In this document: positions 16,763 through 25,410 of the stretch, one piece after another
Layout of the letters: the number at the start of each line of letters is the position of its first letter
Numbering within the stretch: position 1 is the stretch's first letter
Assembly: GCA_944381935.1 (NCBI GenBank)
Contig: CALWMN010000012.1
Span: 29,159-93,158, forward strand
Origin: an uncultured Mediterraneibacter sp.
GTDB lineage: Bacteria; Bacillota; Clostridia; Lachnospirales; Lachnospiraceae
Reading direction: 5' to 3'
Length of the DNA stretch: 64,000 bases
Position numbers and translations under genes: made by a program
Notes under the pieces: model-generated
The model's input: the letters and a program-made list of their open reading frames with translations, nothing else
What the model was told of the DNA's origin: nothing
The model's database searches: none

Positions 16763-17179
16763 CTATCCCATATACTTGTAGATCAGGCTGTCCACAACCG
16801 GGATCGGGAGGGACCTTCTCCTTAGCGCCTTGATCCCCAGGGCGATGAAAAGGATGTATTCCACAATATCCAGGATCTCTGTCAGCAAATAGATAATCTT
16901 GGAAAATGTGTTGAATGTAAACGCCACAGAGAACATACCCAGGAAGGAACTGATCACCCCGAGTACATCCGGGAAAAACCCGATAACCGTATCGATCAGG
17001 GAGAAGAGGACCATCAGGATGACCGCCTTGATACTGGACCTTCTCAGCCACTCATCGTCTTCCACAAGCAGCACATATGCTGTCAGCACGATCGCCACAA
17101 GATATCCCCCGAACAATCCTGTAAAATAAATCGCTGACGCCAGCAGCCCGAATGGAATCCCTAATTTTGTTTTCTGCAT
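16763..17179 (-). CDS. Small polytopic membrane protein
   Basis: 138 residues with about four hydrophobic segments (roughly 8-38, 49-70, 73-92, 96-120) and a basic/polar C terminus. AGGAGG lies before the ATG. It is the first gene of the kinase operon, 37 bases upstream of the FHA gene. No family recognised with certainty. Its first segment (GLLASAIYFTGLFGGYLVA) resembles small DUF4870-like or Tic20-like helical proteins, but this is weak. It may anchor or modulate the kinase complex. Confidence 0.65.
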   Translation of the reverse strand: MQKTKLGIPFGLLASAIYFTGLFGGYLVAIVLTAYVLLVEDDEWLRRSSIKAVILMVLFSLIDTVIGFFPDVLGVISSFLGMFSVAFTFNTFSKIIYLLTEILDIVEYILFIALGIKALRRRSLPIPVVDSLIYKYMG

Positions 17180-17222
17180 GTTAATTTCCTCCTCAACTCA
17201 TAAATTTTACTCTCTTATTTGC

Positions 17223-18182
17223 TTACTTGTCTTTAAACTTAAATATCCTGTCTTTGGATCTCGGCCTCTTTTTCCCCACAACCTTATCCGGCAGCGGTTC
17301 ATACTGTGTCTGCGTCTTCATCATGGGCATGCGTTTGTGGTTTTTGCGCAGGAACAGAAGCGCTGCCCCGGCAAAGAGAACGACACATCCCGCAAGAAGC
17401 TGAGACACCGGAAGCCCGACCCCCGGAAGCAGGAGCTGATCCGTGCGCAGTCCTTCAATCCACACACGCCCCAGACCGTACCCGAAGATATACAGAAGGA
17501 ACAATTCTCCCTCATATTTCTTACGTTTCCTGTAGAGTACAAGAATCACCAGAAGTGCGCAGCACCAGAGAGATTCGTAGAGAAACGTGGGGTGGACCTG
17601 GATGTAGCTCACTCCATCTATCCTCTCCATATGCTCACGCATCTGCCCTGTCACATCTCCTGAGCGCACCGCATCAAGGGGAAGCCGCATGGCAAAGAGG
17701 CTGTCCGTATATTCACCGAAGGCTTCTCTGTTAAAGAAGTTGCCCCAACGGCCAAGCATCTGCCCGTTCAGGATCGCCATTGCCACGGTATCCAGGATCT
17801 GGAACGGCGAGAGGCGCTTGATCCTCGCCAGGATGAACACGGCGAGGACCGCTCCGATCACGCCGCCGTAAATGGCAAGCCCTCCCTCTCTTAAGTTCAG
17901 GATATCCAGAATATTGTCCTTGTACATATCCCAGGAAAAGACCACGTAATAGATCCTTGCCCCGGCAATTCCCGCGATCACGCCTATGATTCCCATGTCA
18001 AGATAATCCTCCGGGTTCTGTCTTGTGCGTTTCGCCTCGGAAGTCGCGATCAGAAACCCGATCAGGATCGCTGTCCCTATAATAATTCCATAGTATGCGA
18101 TCTCAAACCCAAAGACGCTGACGCTTTTCCCCACATGGCTGAGATAAATTCCCAGATTTGGGAAGCTGATATCATAATGCAT
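17223..18182 (-). CDS. lgt: Prolipoprotein diacylglyceryl transferase
   Basis: Integral membrane enzyme that transfers diacylglycerol from phosphatidylglycerol to the lipobox Cys of prolipoproteins. 319 residues with about seven membrane segments. Diagnostic motifs are GGLAIYGGVIGA (about 98-109), the signature LGRWGNFFNREAFG (about 140-153) and HPTFLYESLW in the second half. It ends with a basic tail. It precedes the zinc-ribbon/kinase cluster, whose amidase is a predicted Lgt substrate, but the linkage may be chance. Confidence 0.96.
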   Translation of the reverse strand: MHYDISFPNLGIYLSHVGKSVSVFGFEIAYYGIIIGTAILIGFLIATSEAKRTRQNPEDYLDMGIIGVIAGIAGARIYYVVFSWDMYKDNILDILNLREGGLAIYGGVIGAVLAVFILARIKRLSPFQILDTVAMAILNGQMLGRWGNFFNREAFGEYTDSLFAMRLPLDAVRSGDVTGQMREHMERIDGVSYIQVHPTFLYESLWCCALLVILVLYRKRKKYEGELFLLYIFGYGLGRVWIEGLRTDQLLLPGVGLPVSQLLAGCVVLFAGAALLFLRKNHKRMPMMKTQTQYEPLPDKVVGKKRPRSKDRIFKFKDK

Positions 18183-18244
18183 ACCTGTACTCCCTTCTTT
18201 TGGCGCAGTTTAGTCAGACCTCTTCATCTGCTTTCGGACTGCCC

Positions 18245-19342
18245 CTATACATTAAACCGAAACAGCATGATATCGCCGTCCCGGACGACATAATCCTTGC
18301 CCTCCAGACGGATCAGTCCCTTTTCTTTTGCCGCAGCATGGGAGCCGCACGCCATGAGGTCGTCATAGCTTATCACCTCTGCACGGATAAACCCCCTCTC
18401 AAAATCAGAATGGATCTTTCCTGCCGCCTGGGGTGCTTTTGTCCCCCTCTTTATCGTCCAGGCGCGTACCTCCGGCTCTCCTGCCGTCAGATAGCTGATC
18501 AGGCCCAGTAGATGGTAGCTTGCCCTGATCAGTTTCTCAAGCCCGGATTCTTCAAGTCCCAGGTCGTCCAGGAACATCTTTTTCTCATCGTCGTCAAGCT
18601 GGGCGATTTCTTCCTCTATCTCCGCACATACGACGAACACTTCACAGCCTTCCTGCCCCGCGTATTCCCGCACTGCCTGCACCCCGGCGTTGGACGCCCC
18701 GTCATCTGCCAGGTCGTCCTCTGATACGTTTGCCGCAAAAATCACCGGCTTTGCCGTGAGCAGATTATAGCCGCCAAGCCACTCCAGCTCCTCCTCATCC
18801 TCCGTCTCAAAGCTCTTCGCCAGTTTGTTCTCCTCCAGATGCGCCTTCACTCTCTCAAGGAACTCCAGTTCTTTTGCCGCCGTCTTATCATTGCGGGACA
18901 GCTTGACGGTCCTGGATATCCGTCTCTCCAGGATCTCCAGATCGGAAAATATCAGCTCAAGGTTGATCGTCTCAATATCGCGCATCGGGTCAATGCTCCC
19001 GTCAACATGGACGATATTGCTGTTCTCAAAACATCTCACCACATGGACGATCGCATCGACCTCGCGGATGTTCGCAAGAAACTGATTCCCCAGGCCCTCT
19101 CCCTGGGAAGCCCCTTTTACCAGTCCCGCAATATCGACAAACTCTATCGTCGCAGGTATTATTTTTTTCGTATGGTACATCTCTCCGAGGACTTCCAGCC
19201 GTTTATCCGGAACCGTCACGACCCCGATATTCGGGTCGATCGTGCAGAACGGATAATTTGCCGATTCTGCCCCCGCCTTTGTAAGGGAATTAAACAATGT
19301 ACTTTTGCCCACATTCGGCAATCCCACAATTCCTAACTTCAT
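18245..19342 (-). CDS. ychF: Redox-regulated ATPase/GTPase YchF
   Basis: OBG-family P-loop protein that binds ribosomes and hydrolyses ATP. The start at 19342 (MKLGIVGLPNVGKSTLF) follows AAGGAGA and gives the usual 365 residues; an upstream extension of 23 codons has no support. G1 is GLPNVGKST, G3 is DIAGLVKGAS and the unusual G4 reads FAANVSE (NxxE). A coiled-coil insertion (about 130-200) and a C-terminal TGS/ubiquitin-like domain follow. It lies 28 bases downstream of thiN. Confidence 0.96.
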   Translation of the reverse strand: MKLGIVGLPNVGKSTLFNSLTKAGAESANYPFCTIDPNIGVVTVPDKRLEVLGEMYHTKKIIPATIEFVDIAGLVKGASQGEGLGNQFLANIREVDAIVHVVRCFENSNIVHVDGSIDPMRDIETINLELIFSDLEILERRISRTVKLSRNDKTAAKELEFLERVKAHLEENKLAKSFETEDEEELEWLGGYNLLTAKPVIFAANVSEDDLADDGASNAGVQAVREYAGQEGCEVFVVCAEIEEEIAQLDDDEKKMFLDDLGLEESGLEKLIRASYHLLGLISYLTAGEPEVRAWTIKRGTKAPQAAGKIHSDFERGFIRAEVISYDDLMACGSHAAAKEKGLIRLEGKDYVVRDGDIMLFRFNV

Positions 19343-19370
19343 GATCTTCTCCTTCTTGGTTCGTTCTGTC

Positions 19371-20024
19371 TTAATCTCTTGTCTCCATGAGGATGACAAC
19401 CCCATAGGCAAATGTTATCTCGACCGTATCTTCCGCAAACTCATTGCTCACGCAGAGGCTCCCGTATGGCTTCAGGATATGGTTTTTCAGGGGATATTTT
19501 GCTCCCGCTATGCTGAAATCATCCACCGGGATCTCCAGAGGAAACACGGAAAAAAAAGGGCCGAACGCCTCCTCCCTTTTCAGCGTAATCCCGTGGTCGA
19601 TCAGGCGTATCTGGTTATGGCTATCCACGATTCTGGCGTCCACCCCCGCGTCAAGCGCCACCTTAAGGCACTGTACATTCGCCCACAGGTGGTCCACACG
19701 TTTGCCTGTTCCGCCCAGGATCCAGATCTCCCTTCGGTGGAGTCCCAGGCAGAGTCTGAGTGCAATCTCGGTATCCGACGCATCCTTCACGGGATTAAAC
19801 TCCCGGATCGGCACATTCGTCTCTTCCCTGTAGTAATGCACCAGCCGGTTCGGCGTACTGTCAAAATCCCCGACAATATAATCCGGCATAATATCATGGT
19901 CGTACAGGAACACCAGGCCTCTGTCCACACCGATAATAAATTCCGTATCCTCGCTTTTTAATATGGACAGGGCAAACTCTTCTTCCAGAAGCCCCCCGCT
20001 TACAATTACAGTCCTCTTACTCAT
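19371..20024 (-). CDS. thiN: Thiamine pyrophosphokinase
   Basis: Makes thiamine diphosphate from thiamine and ATP. 217 residues; the N-terminal catalytic domain (about 1-125) has IIGVDRGL, PDYIVGDFDS and a DASDTEIALR segment that provide metal and ATP binding. LGGTGKRVDH follows. The C-terminal beta domain (about 140-215) is the thiamine-binding part. The start overlaps the rpe stop by 8 bases. No TPP riboswitch was recognised upstream, which fits its place inside a long housekeeping operon. Confidence 0.94.
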   Translation of the reverse strand: MSKRTVIVSGGLLEEEFALSILKSEDTEFIIGVDRGLVFLYDHDIMPDYIVGDFDSTPNRLVHYYREETNVPIREFNPVKDASDTEIALRLCLGLHRREIWILGGTGKRVDHLWANVQCLKVALDAGVDARIVDSHNQIRLIDHGITLKREEAFGPFFSVFPLEIPVDDFSIAGAKYPLKNHILKPYGSLCVSNEFAEDTVEITFAYGVVILMETRD

Positions 20025-20679
20025 AGGTTCTCAATATCTCCATAAACTCAACTGTATTTTTTCTGATATCCCCCTTAAAAACGCCTGATCCAGAGACGAT
20101 CACATTCGCCCCTGCCTGAAGCACGTCCCCCACATTAGAATGATAGAGCCCTCCATCCACCTCAATATCCTTCTCAATGCCTCTCTCGTCAAGCCTCTTT
20201 CTCAGATCCCGGATCCGTCCCAGGGAATCCGGGATAAAGGACTGCCCGCCGAACCCCGGCTCCACGCTCATCATCAGGAACATTTCTGCCTGATCGAAAT
20301 ACGGCTCCAGCGCTTCTACAGGCGTCCCCGGCTTTATGGAGATTCCCGCCTTTTTCCCGCACCCGTGGATCTTATCCAGGGCAGCTCCGGGATCCTCACA
20401 TGCCTCCAGGTGGATCGTGATGATATCGGCGCCGCATTGTGCGAACTCTTCCACGTAGCGTGCGGGCTCCGTGATCATAAGATGGACGTCCATCACCTGC
20501 CCGGTTGCCCCCCGGATGGAGGACAGCACCGGCATCCCGAAGGATATGCTCGGCACGAAGATCCCGTCCATCACATCAAAATGAATATACTCTGCACCCG
20601 ATTCTTCTGTTGCTTTCATCTGCTCTCCCAGCGTCTTGAAATCTGCTGACAGAATGGATGGAGCTAAAATTCTTCTCAT
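20017..20679 (-). CDS. rpe: Ribulose-phosphate 3-epimerase
   Basis: Interconverts ribulose 5-phosphate and xylulose 5-phosphate in the pentose phosphate pathway. 220 residues forming a TIM barrel. Visible motifs are APSILSADF, the metal-binding HFDVMDGIFVPSISFG (about 34-49), VDVHLMI-type MDVHLMITEP, SVEPGFGGQSF and EVDGGL. The length is standard. It is 3 bases after rsgA and overlaps thiN. Confidence 0.96.
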   Translation of the reverse strand: MRRILAPSILSADFKTLGEQMKATEESGAEYIHFDVMDGIFVPSISFGMPVLSSIRGATGQVMDVHLMITEPARYVEEFAQCGADIITIHLEACEDPGAALDKIHGCGKKAGISIKPGTPVEALEPYFDQAEMFLMMSVEPGFGGQSFIPDSLGRIRDLRKRLDERGIEKDIEVDGGLYHSNVGDVLQAGANVIVSGSGVFKGDIRKNTVEFMEILRTYE

Positions 20680-20682
20680 TGG

Positions 20683-21561
20683 TCAATACCTCTTTCTTTC
20701 CTGCAGTTCACGGTATATTTCCGTATAATTTTCATACCGCGTCCGGCTGATCTCTCCCTTTTCCGCCGCATCCTTTACCGCACATCCCGGCTCATGGATA
20801 TGGCAGCAGCCGGAGAAACGGCATTTTCCCTCACAAGGCCGGAACTCAGGGAAATATTCCTTTAGTTCTTCCTTTTCAAAATCATTGACATACAGAGAGC
20901 TGAAGCCTGGTGTATCCATAATATAGGAGCCTTCCCCGATCACGATCAGCTCTGAGTGACGTGTCGTATGCTTTCCTCTTGATATCTTCCGGCTGATGCT
21001 GCCCGTCTCCATCTTCACCCTGGACTGGAGGAGGTTGATCAGCGACGACTTCCCCACCCCGGAGGGTCCCGCGACCGCAGTTGTCTTGCCCCGCAGCATA
21101 CCTCTTAACACCTCGATGTTCTCCTTCTCTTTTGCACTTGTAAAGACCATCGGATACCCGCATCCCCGGTATGCCTCTTTCAGTCCGTTTATTCTCGGTT
21201 CGTCCGCCGCATCTGTTTTATTAAAGCAGAGGACTGCCGGGATATCCTTCCTCTCCATTGTGACGAGGAACCGGTCCAGGAGGTTTAAGTGCGGTTCCGG
21301 CTCCGCTGCCGCAAAGACGACAAGCGCCTGGTCGATATTCGCAACAGAAGGACGGACCAGTTCGTTTCTTCTCGGGAATATCTCCGTGATATTCCCCTCC
21401 ATGCCCTTCTGGTCCAGCACCTCTATCCTGGCGTCATCCCCTACGAGAGGTTTCACTCCCTGTTTCCTGAAAATTCCTTTTGCCTTACATTCATAAACAC
21501 CGGATTCTACCACGTAAACGTAGTAGAATCCGGCGATTCCTTTTATAATTTTTCCCTGCAT
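20683..21561 (-). CDS. rsgA: Ribosome small-subunit GTPase RsgA
   Basis: Circularly permuted GTPase that assists 30S maturation. 292 residues: an OB fold (about 1-70), then the GTPase with G4 CFNKTD before G1 GPSGVGKSSLIN and G3 DTPGFSSL, and a C-terminal zinc-binding region with C-R-F-S-G-C-C-H-I-H-E-P-G-C (about 245-262). It lies 27 bases after prkC, in the classical prpC-prkC-rsgA-rpe-thiN order. Confidence 0.96.
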   Translation of the reverse strand: MQGKIIKGIAGFYYVYVVESGVYECKAKGIFRKQGVKPLVGDDARIEVLDQKGMEGNITEIFPRRNELVRPSVANIDQALVVFAAAEPEPHLNLLDRFLVTMERKDIPAVLCFNKTDAADEPRINGLKEAYRGCGYPMVFTSAKEKENIEVLRGMLRGKTTAVAGPSGVGKSSLINLLQSRVKMETGSISRKISRGKHTTRHSELIVIGEGSYIMDTPGFSSLYVNDFEKEELKEYFPEFRPCEGKCRFSGCCHIHEPGCAVKDAAEKGEISRTRYENYTEIYRELQERKRY

Positions 21562-21588
21562 ATATCTGTAACTGCTATCCTGTGCGCA

Positions 21589-23622
21589 TCACTGTGCCGC
21601 ATCTGGGTTCTCACCTTCCGGATTTTCTTCCGATCCATCCTGGTCTCCTGTCTCCTCCGGACCTGTGCTCACCCAGAACTCTACTGTCGTCCCTTCCTCA
21701 ACCTGCGTGCCGCTGCTGACCGACTGATAGAACACCTGCCCATAAGGGCGCTCGTTTGGTTCTTCCCCGGCAAAGGAAGCCGTCAGCCCTGCCTGCTGCA
21801 GCGTCTTTTCCGCAGTATTTCTGTCCATCCCGCTAATATCGGGAACCGTCACGACGCTGATCTGTGACCCCCGGCTCACAACATAGCCGACTGACGTACC
21901 CTTTGACACTTCTTTCCCGGCCTCCACATCCTGCGAGATGACAAATCCGGCTTCCACACTGTCACTGTACTCTTCCCTTGAGTTCCCTGTCAGTCCGGCA
22001 TTGGACAGCGCTGCCTCCGCATCCGATGCGCTCCTTCCTGCCAGGTCCGGCACTGTCGCCGGCTCCGAGCCAAGGCTGACCACGATCGTGACGGTACTCT
22101 CCTCGTCTACCTGCGCTCCTTCAGCCGGGTTGCAGGAGATCACATGGCCTTCTTCCACGTCGTCACTGTACTCCGAATTTTTTGCCACCTTCAGATTCGC
22201 TTCTGCCAGGGCCTTCTCCGCATCCGCTTCTGCCATTCCGACGACCTTCGGAACCGTCGTGGTCTTGGCTTCCTCTCCGCTGCTGAGCGTCACGTAAATG
22301 GTCGTATGGGCGTCAACCTTTTCTCCGGCCGCAGGGTCATGGCTGACGATCTCTCCCTCAGCATATTCATTCGAGGCGACTCTCTCGTTCTCCACCTTCA
22401 GTCCCAGGCTGAGGTCGCTCAATTTTTCTCTTGCCTCGTCCTCCGTCATTCCTCTGAGGTCAGGCACCTCCACCTGCTCATCATCCGTGGACTGGCTTAA
22501 CCCCGGACCGCTGAACACACCGACTGCGTTTCCTACCAGGAAGAGGATAAGCAGAGCAATAATCACCGCAGCCACAATCATAAGGATGCGCATGATCTTC
22601 TTCGTGTCTCTGTTTACACCCCTGCTTTTCCTTCGTCCGTCCTCGTCATCATCATAGTCGTCATCATCATAATCATCGTCATAATCGTCGTCGTATTCAT
22701 CCTCGTCATCATAGTCTTTCTCGTTAAGCCTATCCAACTCATCCGTGGACATAACGACAGTGCGGTCCGAATCCGTTCCGGCTATGACGAAATCGCCGTC
22801 CGGGTCTACAAGGGACCTCTTCAGGTCAAGAATCAGGGATTCACAGTCATGATATCTGTTCTCCGGGTTCTTCTGCGTACATTTCATGATGATGCACTCA
22901 AGGCTGTACGGGATATCCGGCACTTCCTCCGCCGGAGACGCAATTTCCTCCTGCAGGTGCTTCAATGCCACCGTAACCGTAGAATCCCCGTCAAAGGGCA
23001 CATGCCCTGTGATCATCTCGTACATGGTAATGCCTGCGGAATAGATATCACTCTTCTCATCCACATGCCCGCCCTTTGCCTGCTCAGGCGACGTATAGTG
23101 GACGGACCCCATCACGCTGGTGCTGATCGTCTGAGTGGACGTGGTCGCCCGCGCGATACCGAAATCCGTTACTTTTACTTTTCCTTCTTTTGAAATAATG
23201 ATATTTTGCGGTTTGATATCACGATGGATGATATGCCGGTTATGAGCTGCCTGGATTCCCGTCACCATCTGTATTGAGATGCTGATCGTCTCCTTCGCTG
23301 AAAGTTTCCCTTTCTTCTCGATATAGTCTTTCAGCGTGATCCCTTCCACCAGTTCCATAACCATATAATACAGTCCCCGGTCCTGGCCTACGTCGTAGAC
23401 ATTCACCACATTCGGATGCATCAGGCCTGCCGCTGCCTGCGCCTCGCTCAAAAACTTCTGGATGAATACCTCGTCCGAACGGTAATCACTTTTCAGCACT
23501 TTTATCGCCACATACCGGTTCAGCTTATGGTCCTTCCCTTTGTAGACATCCGCCATGCCCCCTGAACCGATACGTCCCAGTATCTCATATCGTTTCCCTA
23601 AAAATACACCTTCTTTGATCAT
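21589..23622 (-). CDS. prkC: PASTA-domain Ser/Thr protein kinase PrkC (Stk1/PknB)
   Basis: Membrane kinase that senses muropeptides or lipid II and controls wall synthesis and spore exit. 677 residues: the kinase domain (about 10-275) has GSGGMADVYKG, VAIKVLK, HRDIKPQN, DFGIAR and YTSPEQA. A very Asp/Tyr-rich low-complexity linker (about 295-325) follows, then a transmembrane helix (about 345-368), and four extracellular PASTA repeats (about 385-660). The C-terminal tail is Glu/Gly-rich. The start overlaps the prpC stop (ATGA), so kinase and phosphatase are coupled. The kinase active site is intact, in contrast to the DFN kinase at 14292. Confidence 0.96.
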   Translation of the reverse strand: MIKEGVFLGKRYEILGRIGSGGMADVYKGKDHKLNRYVAIKVLKSDYRSDEVFIQKFLSEAQAAAGLMHPNVVNVYDVGQDRGLYYMVMELVEGITLKDYIEKKGKLSAKETISISIQMVTGIQAAHNRHIIHRDIKPQNIIISKEGKVKVTDFGIARATTSTQTISTSVMGSVHYTSPEQAKGGHVDEKSDIYSAGITMYEMITGHVPFDGDSTVTVALKHLQEEIASPAEEVPDIPYSLECIIMKCTQKNPENRYHDCESLILDLKRSLVDPDGDFVIAGTDSDRTVVMSTDELDRLNEKDYDDEDEYDDDYDDDYDDDDYDDDEDGRRKSRGVNRDTKKIMRILMIVAAVIIALLILFLVGNAVGVFSGPGLSQSTDDEQVEVPDLRGMTEDEAREKLSDLSLGLKVENERVASNEYAEGEIVSHDPAAGEKVDAHTTIYVTLSSGEEAKTTTVPKVVGMAEADAEKALAEANLKVAKNSEYSDDVEEGHVISCNPAEGAQVDEESTVTIVVSLGSEPATVPDLAGRSASDAEAALSNAGLTGNSREEYSDSVEAGFVISQDVEAGKEVSKGTSVGYVVSRGSQISVVTVPDISGMDRNTAEKTLQQAGLTASFAGEEPNERPYGQVFYQSVSSGTQVEEGTTVEFWVSTGPEETGDQDGSEENPEGENPDAAQ

Positions 23623-24359
23623 ACACTCACCTCATCTGCAAATGGCTCCACCAGCACTACCCCTATATTATCCGTGCCGCCGTTTTCTTTTGCCGCCTCG
23701 ACAAGAGACTGTGCGGATTCCACAATATCCCTGCCTCCCTGTACAATATGGAAGATCTCTTCGTCCTCCACCATATTGCTCAGACCGTCCGTACACATCA
23801 GAATGATGTCTCCCCGTTTCAGACGGTGCTCATAAAAATCTACATCCACATCGGCTTTCGCGCCGATCGCCCTCGTAATGATATTCTTGTCAGGATGATG
23901 CTTCGCCTCCTCCGGCTTGATGCCTCCTAAGCGAACCATCTCTTCCACAAGAGAATGGTCCTTCGTAAGCTGCTGGATTCCCTGGTTGATCAGATACAGA
24001 CGGCTGTCTCCCACATTTGCAAAATACATCATCTGATGGACGACGGTCGCCGCAACGATGGTGGTTCCCATTCCTTTCAGGTGAGCGTCCCCGGATGCTT
24101 CCCTGATGATCTCGCGGTTCGCAACCTTAATCGCATTGACAAGCGCCTTCTCAATGTCCTCTCCTTTGCTCTTCCCCAGTTCTCTTTTGAGCACTTCCAC
24201 CGTATACTTGGAGGCGTAATCGCCTGCCTGATGACCTCCCATGCCATCCGCCACCACAAAGAGATTGCGGAGAATACCCAGCGGCCTGTCCGTTACATAG
24301 ACATAATCCTGATTCACTTGTCGTACCATTCCAACGTCTGTAATTGAAAATGTCTTCAT
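23619..24359 (-). CDS. prpC: PP2C-type protein phosphatase PrpC (Stp)
   Basis: Metal-dependent Ser/Thr phosphatase that opposes PrkC. 246 residues from the ATG at 24359 (MKTFSITDVG), chosen because GGAGAAG lies upstream and it fits the family N terminus; the open frame extends 22 codons further without support. The motifs VRQVNQDYV, VVADGMGGHQAGDYAS, ANVGDSRLYL, TRAIG and CTDGLSNMV are the PP2C metal and phosphate ligands. It overlaps prkC by 4 bases and is 10 bases after rlmN. Confidence 0.96.
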   Translation of the reverse strand: MKTFSITDVGMVRQVNQDYVYVTDRPLGILRNLFVVADGMGGHQAGDYASKYTVEVLKRELGKSKGEDIEKALVNAIKVANREIIREASGDAHLKGMGTTIVAATVVHQMMYFANVGDSRLYLINQGIQQLTKDHSLVEEMVRLGGIKPEEAKHHPDKNIITRAIGAKADVDVDFYEHRLKRGDIILMCTDGLSNMVEDEEIFHIVQGGRDIVESAQSLVEAAKENGGTDNIGVVLVEPFADEVSV

Positions 24360-24369
24360 CTTCTTCTCC

Positions 24370-25410
24370 TTATTCTCCGTCCGTTTCCACATACCGGCGT
24401 CTAAGCTGGCCACAGGCTCCGTCAATATCTGAACCCATTTCCCTTCTTATAGTAACATTTATTCCGCTTTTTTCAAGTTTATTTTTGAAATTCACGGCAT
24501 TTTCCCTGCTCGGGCGGACAAAATCACGTTCCTTCACAGGATTTACCGGGATCAGATTCAGATGGCAGTTCCTGTGCCTTAAAAGCTTCTCCAGCTCACG
24601 TGCATCTTCCTGCGTATCGTTCACCCCATGTACAAGGCTGTACTCAAACGTCACCCTTCTCCCGGTTTTCTTAAAATAGTCATCGCAGGCGGACAATACT
24701 TCCGAAAGATCGTATTTATCTGCCACGGGCATAAGCCTCCTGCGCTTTTCCTGTGTGGCGCCGTGGAGGGAAAGCGCCAGTGTGATCTGGAGCTTTTCCT
24801 CCGCCAGCTCCCTGATCTTCGGCGCGATCCCGCAGGTGGATACCGTCACGTTTCTCTGGCTGATGTGAAGCCCGTGCTCATCTGTCAGGATATGGACAAA
24901 GTCCAGGAAATTCTCATAGTTGTCAAGGGGTTCTCCCGTTCCCATCACAACCACATTCGACACCCGTTCCCCCGTGATCTTCTGGATCTGGTAAACCTGC
25001 CTGAGCATCTCGGATGCGGACAGGTTCCTTTTCAGCCCTCCGATCGCGGAAGCGCAGAACGCGCATCCCATCCTGCACCCTGCCTGGGATGAGATACAGA
25101 CAGAACAGCCGTGCTTATAACGCATGAACACGCTCTCCACCATATTCCCGTCCCAGAGCCGGAACAGAAATTTATTTGTACCGTCCAGCTTTGAGATCTG
25201 GCGTTCCTCCATTGTGACAGGAAGGATCTCATATTCCCGGTCCAGTTTTTCCCGGAGGCTTTTCGGAAGATTGGTCATCCCGGAAAAATCATCTGCGAGC
25301 CTGACATGGAGCCAGCCGTAGATCTGCTTTGCCCGGAACGGCTTTTCTCCTGCGCTTTCGATGTCGTTTTTTAATTCCTCATACCGCAGGGCACAAATAT
25401 CCTTTTTCAT
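24370..25410 (-). CDS. rlmN: Dual-specificity rRNA/tRNA adenine C2-methyltransferase RlmN
   Basis: Radical SAM enzyme that methylates C2 of A2503 in 23S rRNA and A37 in some tRNAs. 346 residues. The CxxxCxxC cluster motif appears as GCRMGCAFC (about 106-114, with the first Cys in AGC). GEPLDNYENF is the GxGEPL SAM element. The N terminus has the accessory helical domain and the C terminus the conserved Cys in GACGQL. The ATG overlaps the rsmB stop (ATGA). Confidence 0.96.
   Translation of the reverse strand: MKKDICALRYEELKNDIESAGEKPFRAKQIYGWLHVRLADDFSGMTNLPKSLREKLDREYEILPVTMEERQISKLDGTNKFLFRLWDGNMVESVFMRYKHGCSVCISSQAGCRMGCAFCASAIGGLKRNLSASEMLRQVYQIQKITGERVSNVVVMGTGEPLDNYENFLDFVHILTDEHGLHISQRNVTVSTCGIAPKIRELAEEKLQITLALSLHGATQEKRRRLMPVADKYDLSEVLSACDDYFKKTGRRVTFEYSLVHGVNDTQEDARELEKLLRHRNCHLNLIPVNPVKERDFVRPSRENAVNFKNKLEKSGINVTIRREMGSDIDGACGQLRRRYVETDGE

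Noticed and set aside
19371-20024. A possible TPP riboswitch for thiN
   Set aside because: thiN overlaps rpe and no TPP-riboswitch core (CUGAGA, ACCUGA) was found nearby.
22624-22730. Trinucleotide-like repeat as a possible CRISPR or satellite
   Set aside because: It is coding sequence for the Asp/Tyr-rich linker of PrkC, with no spacer pattern.
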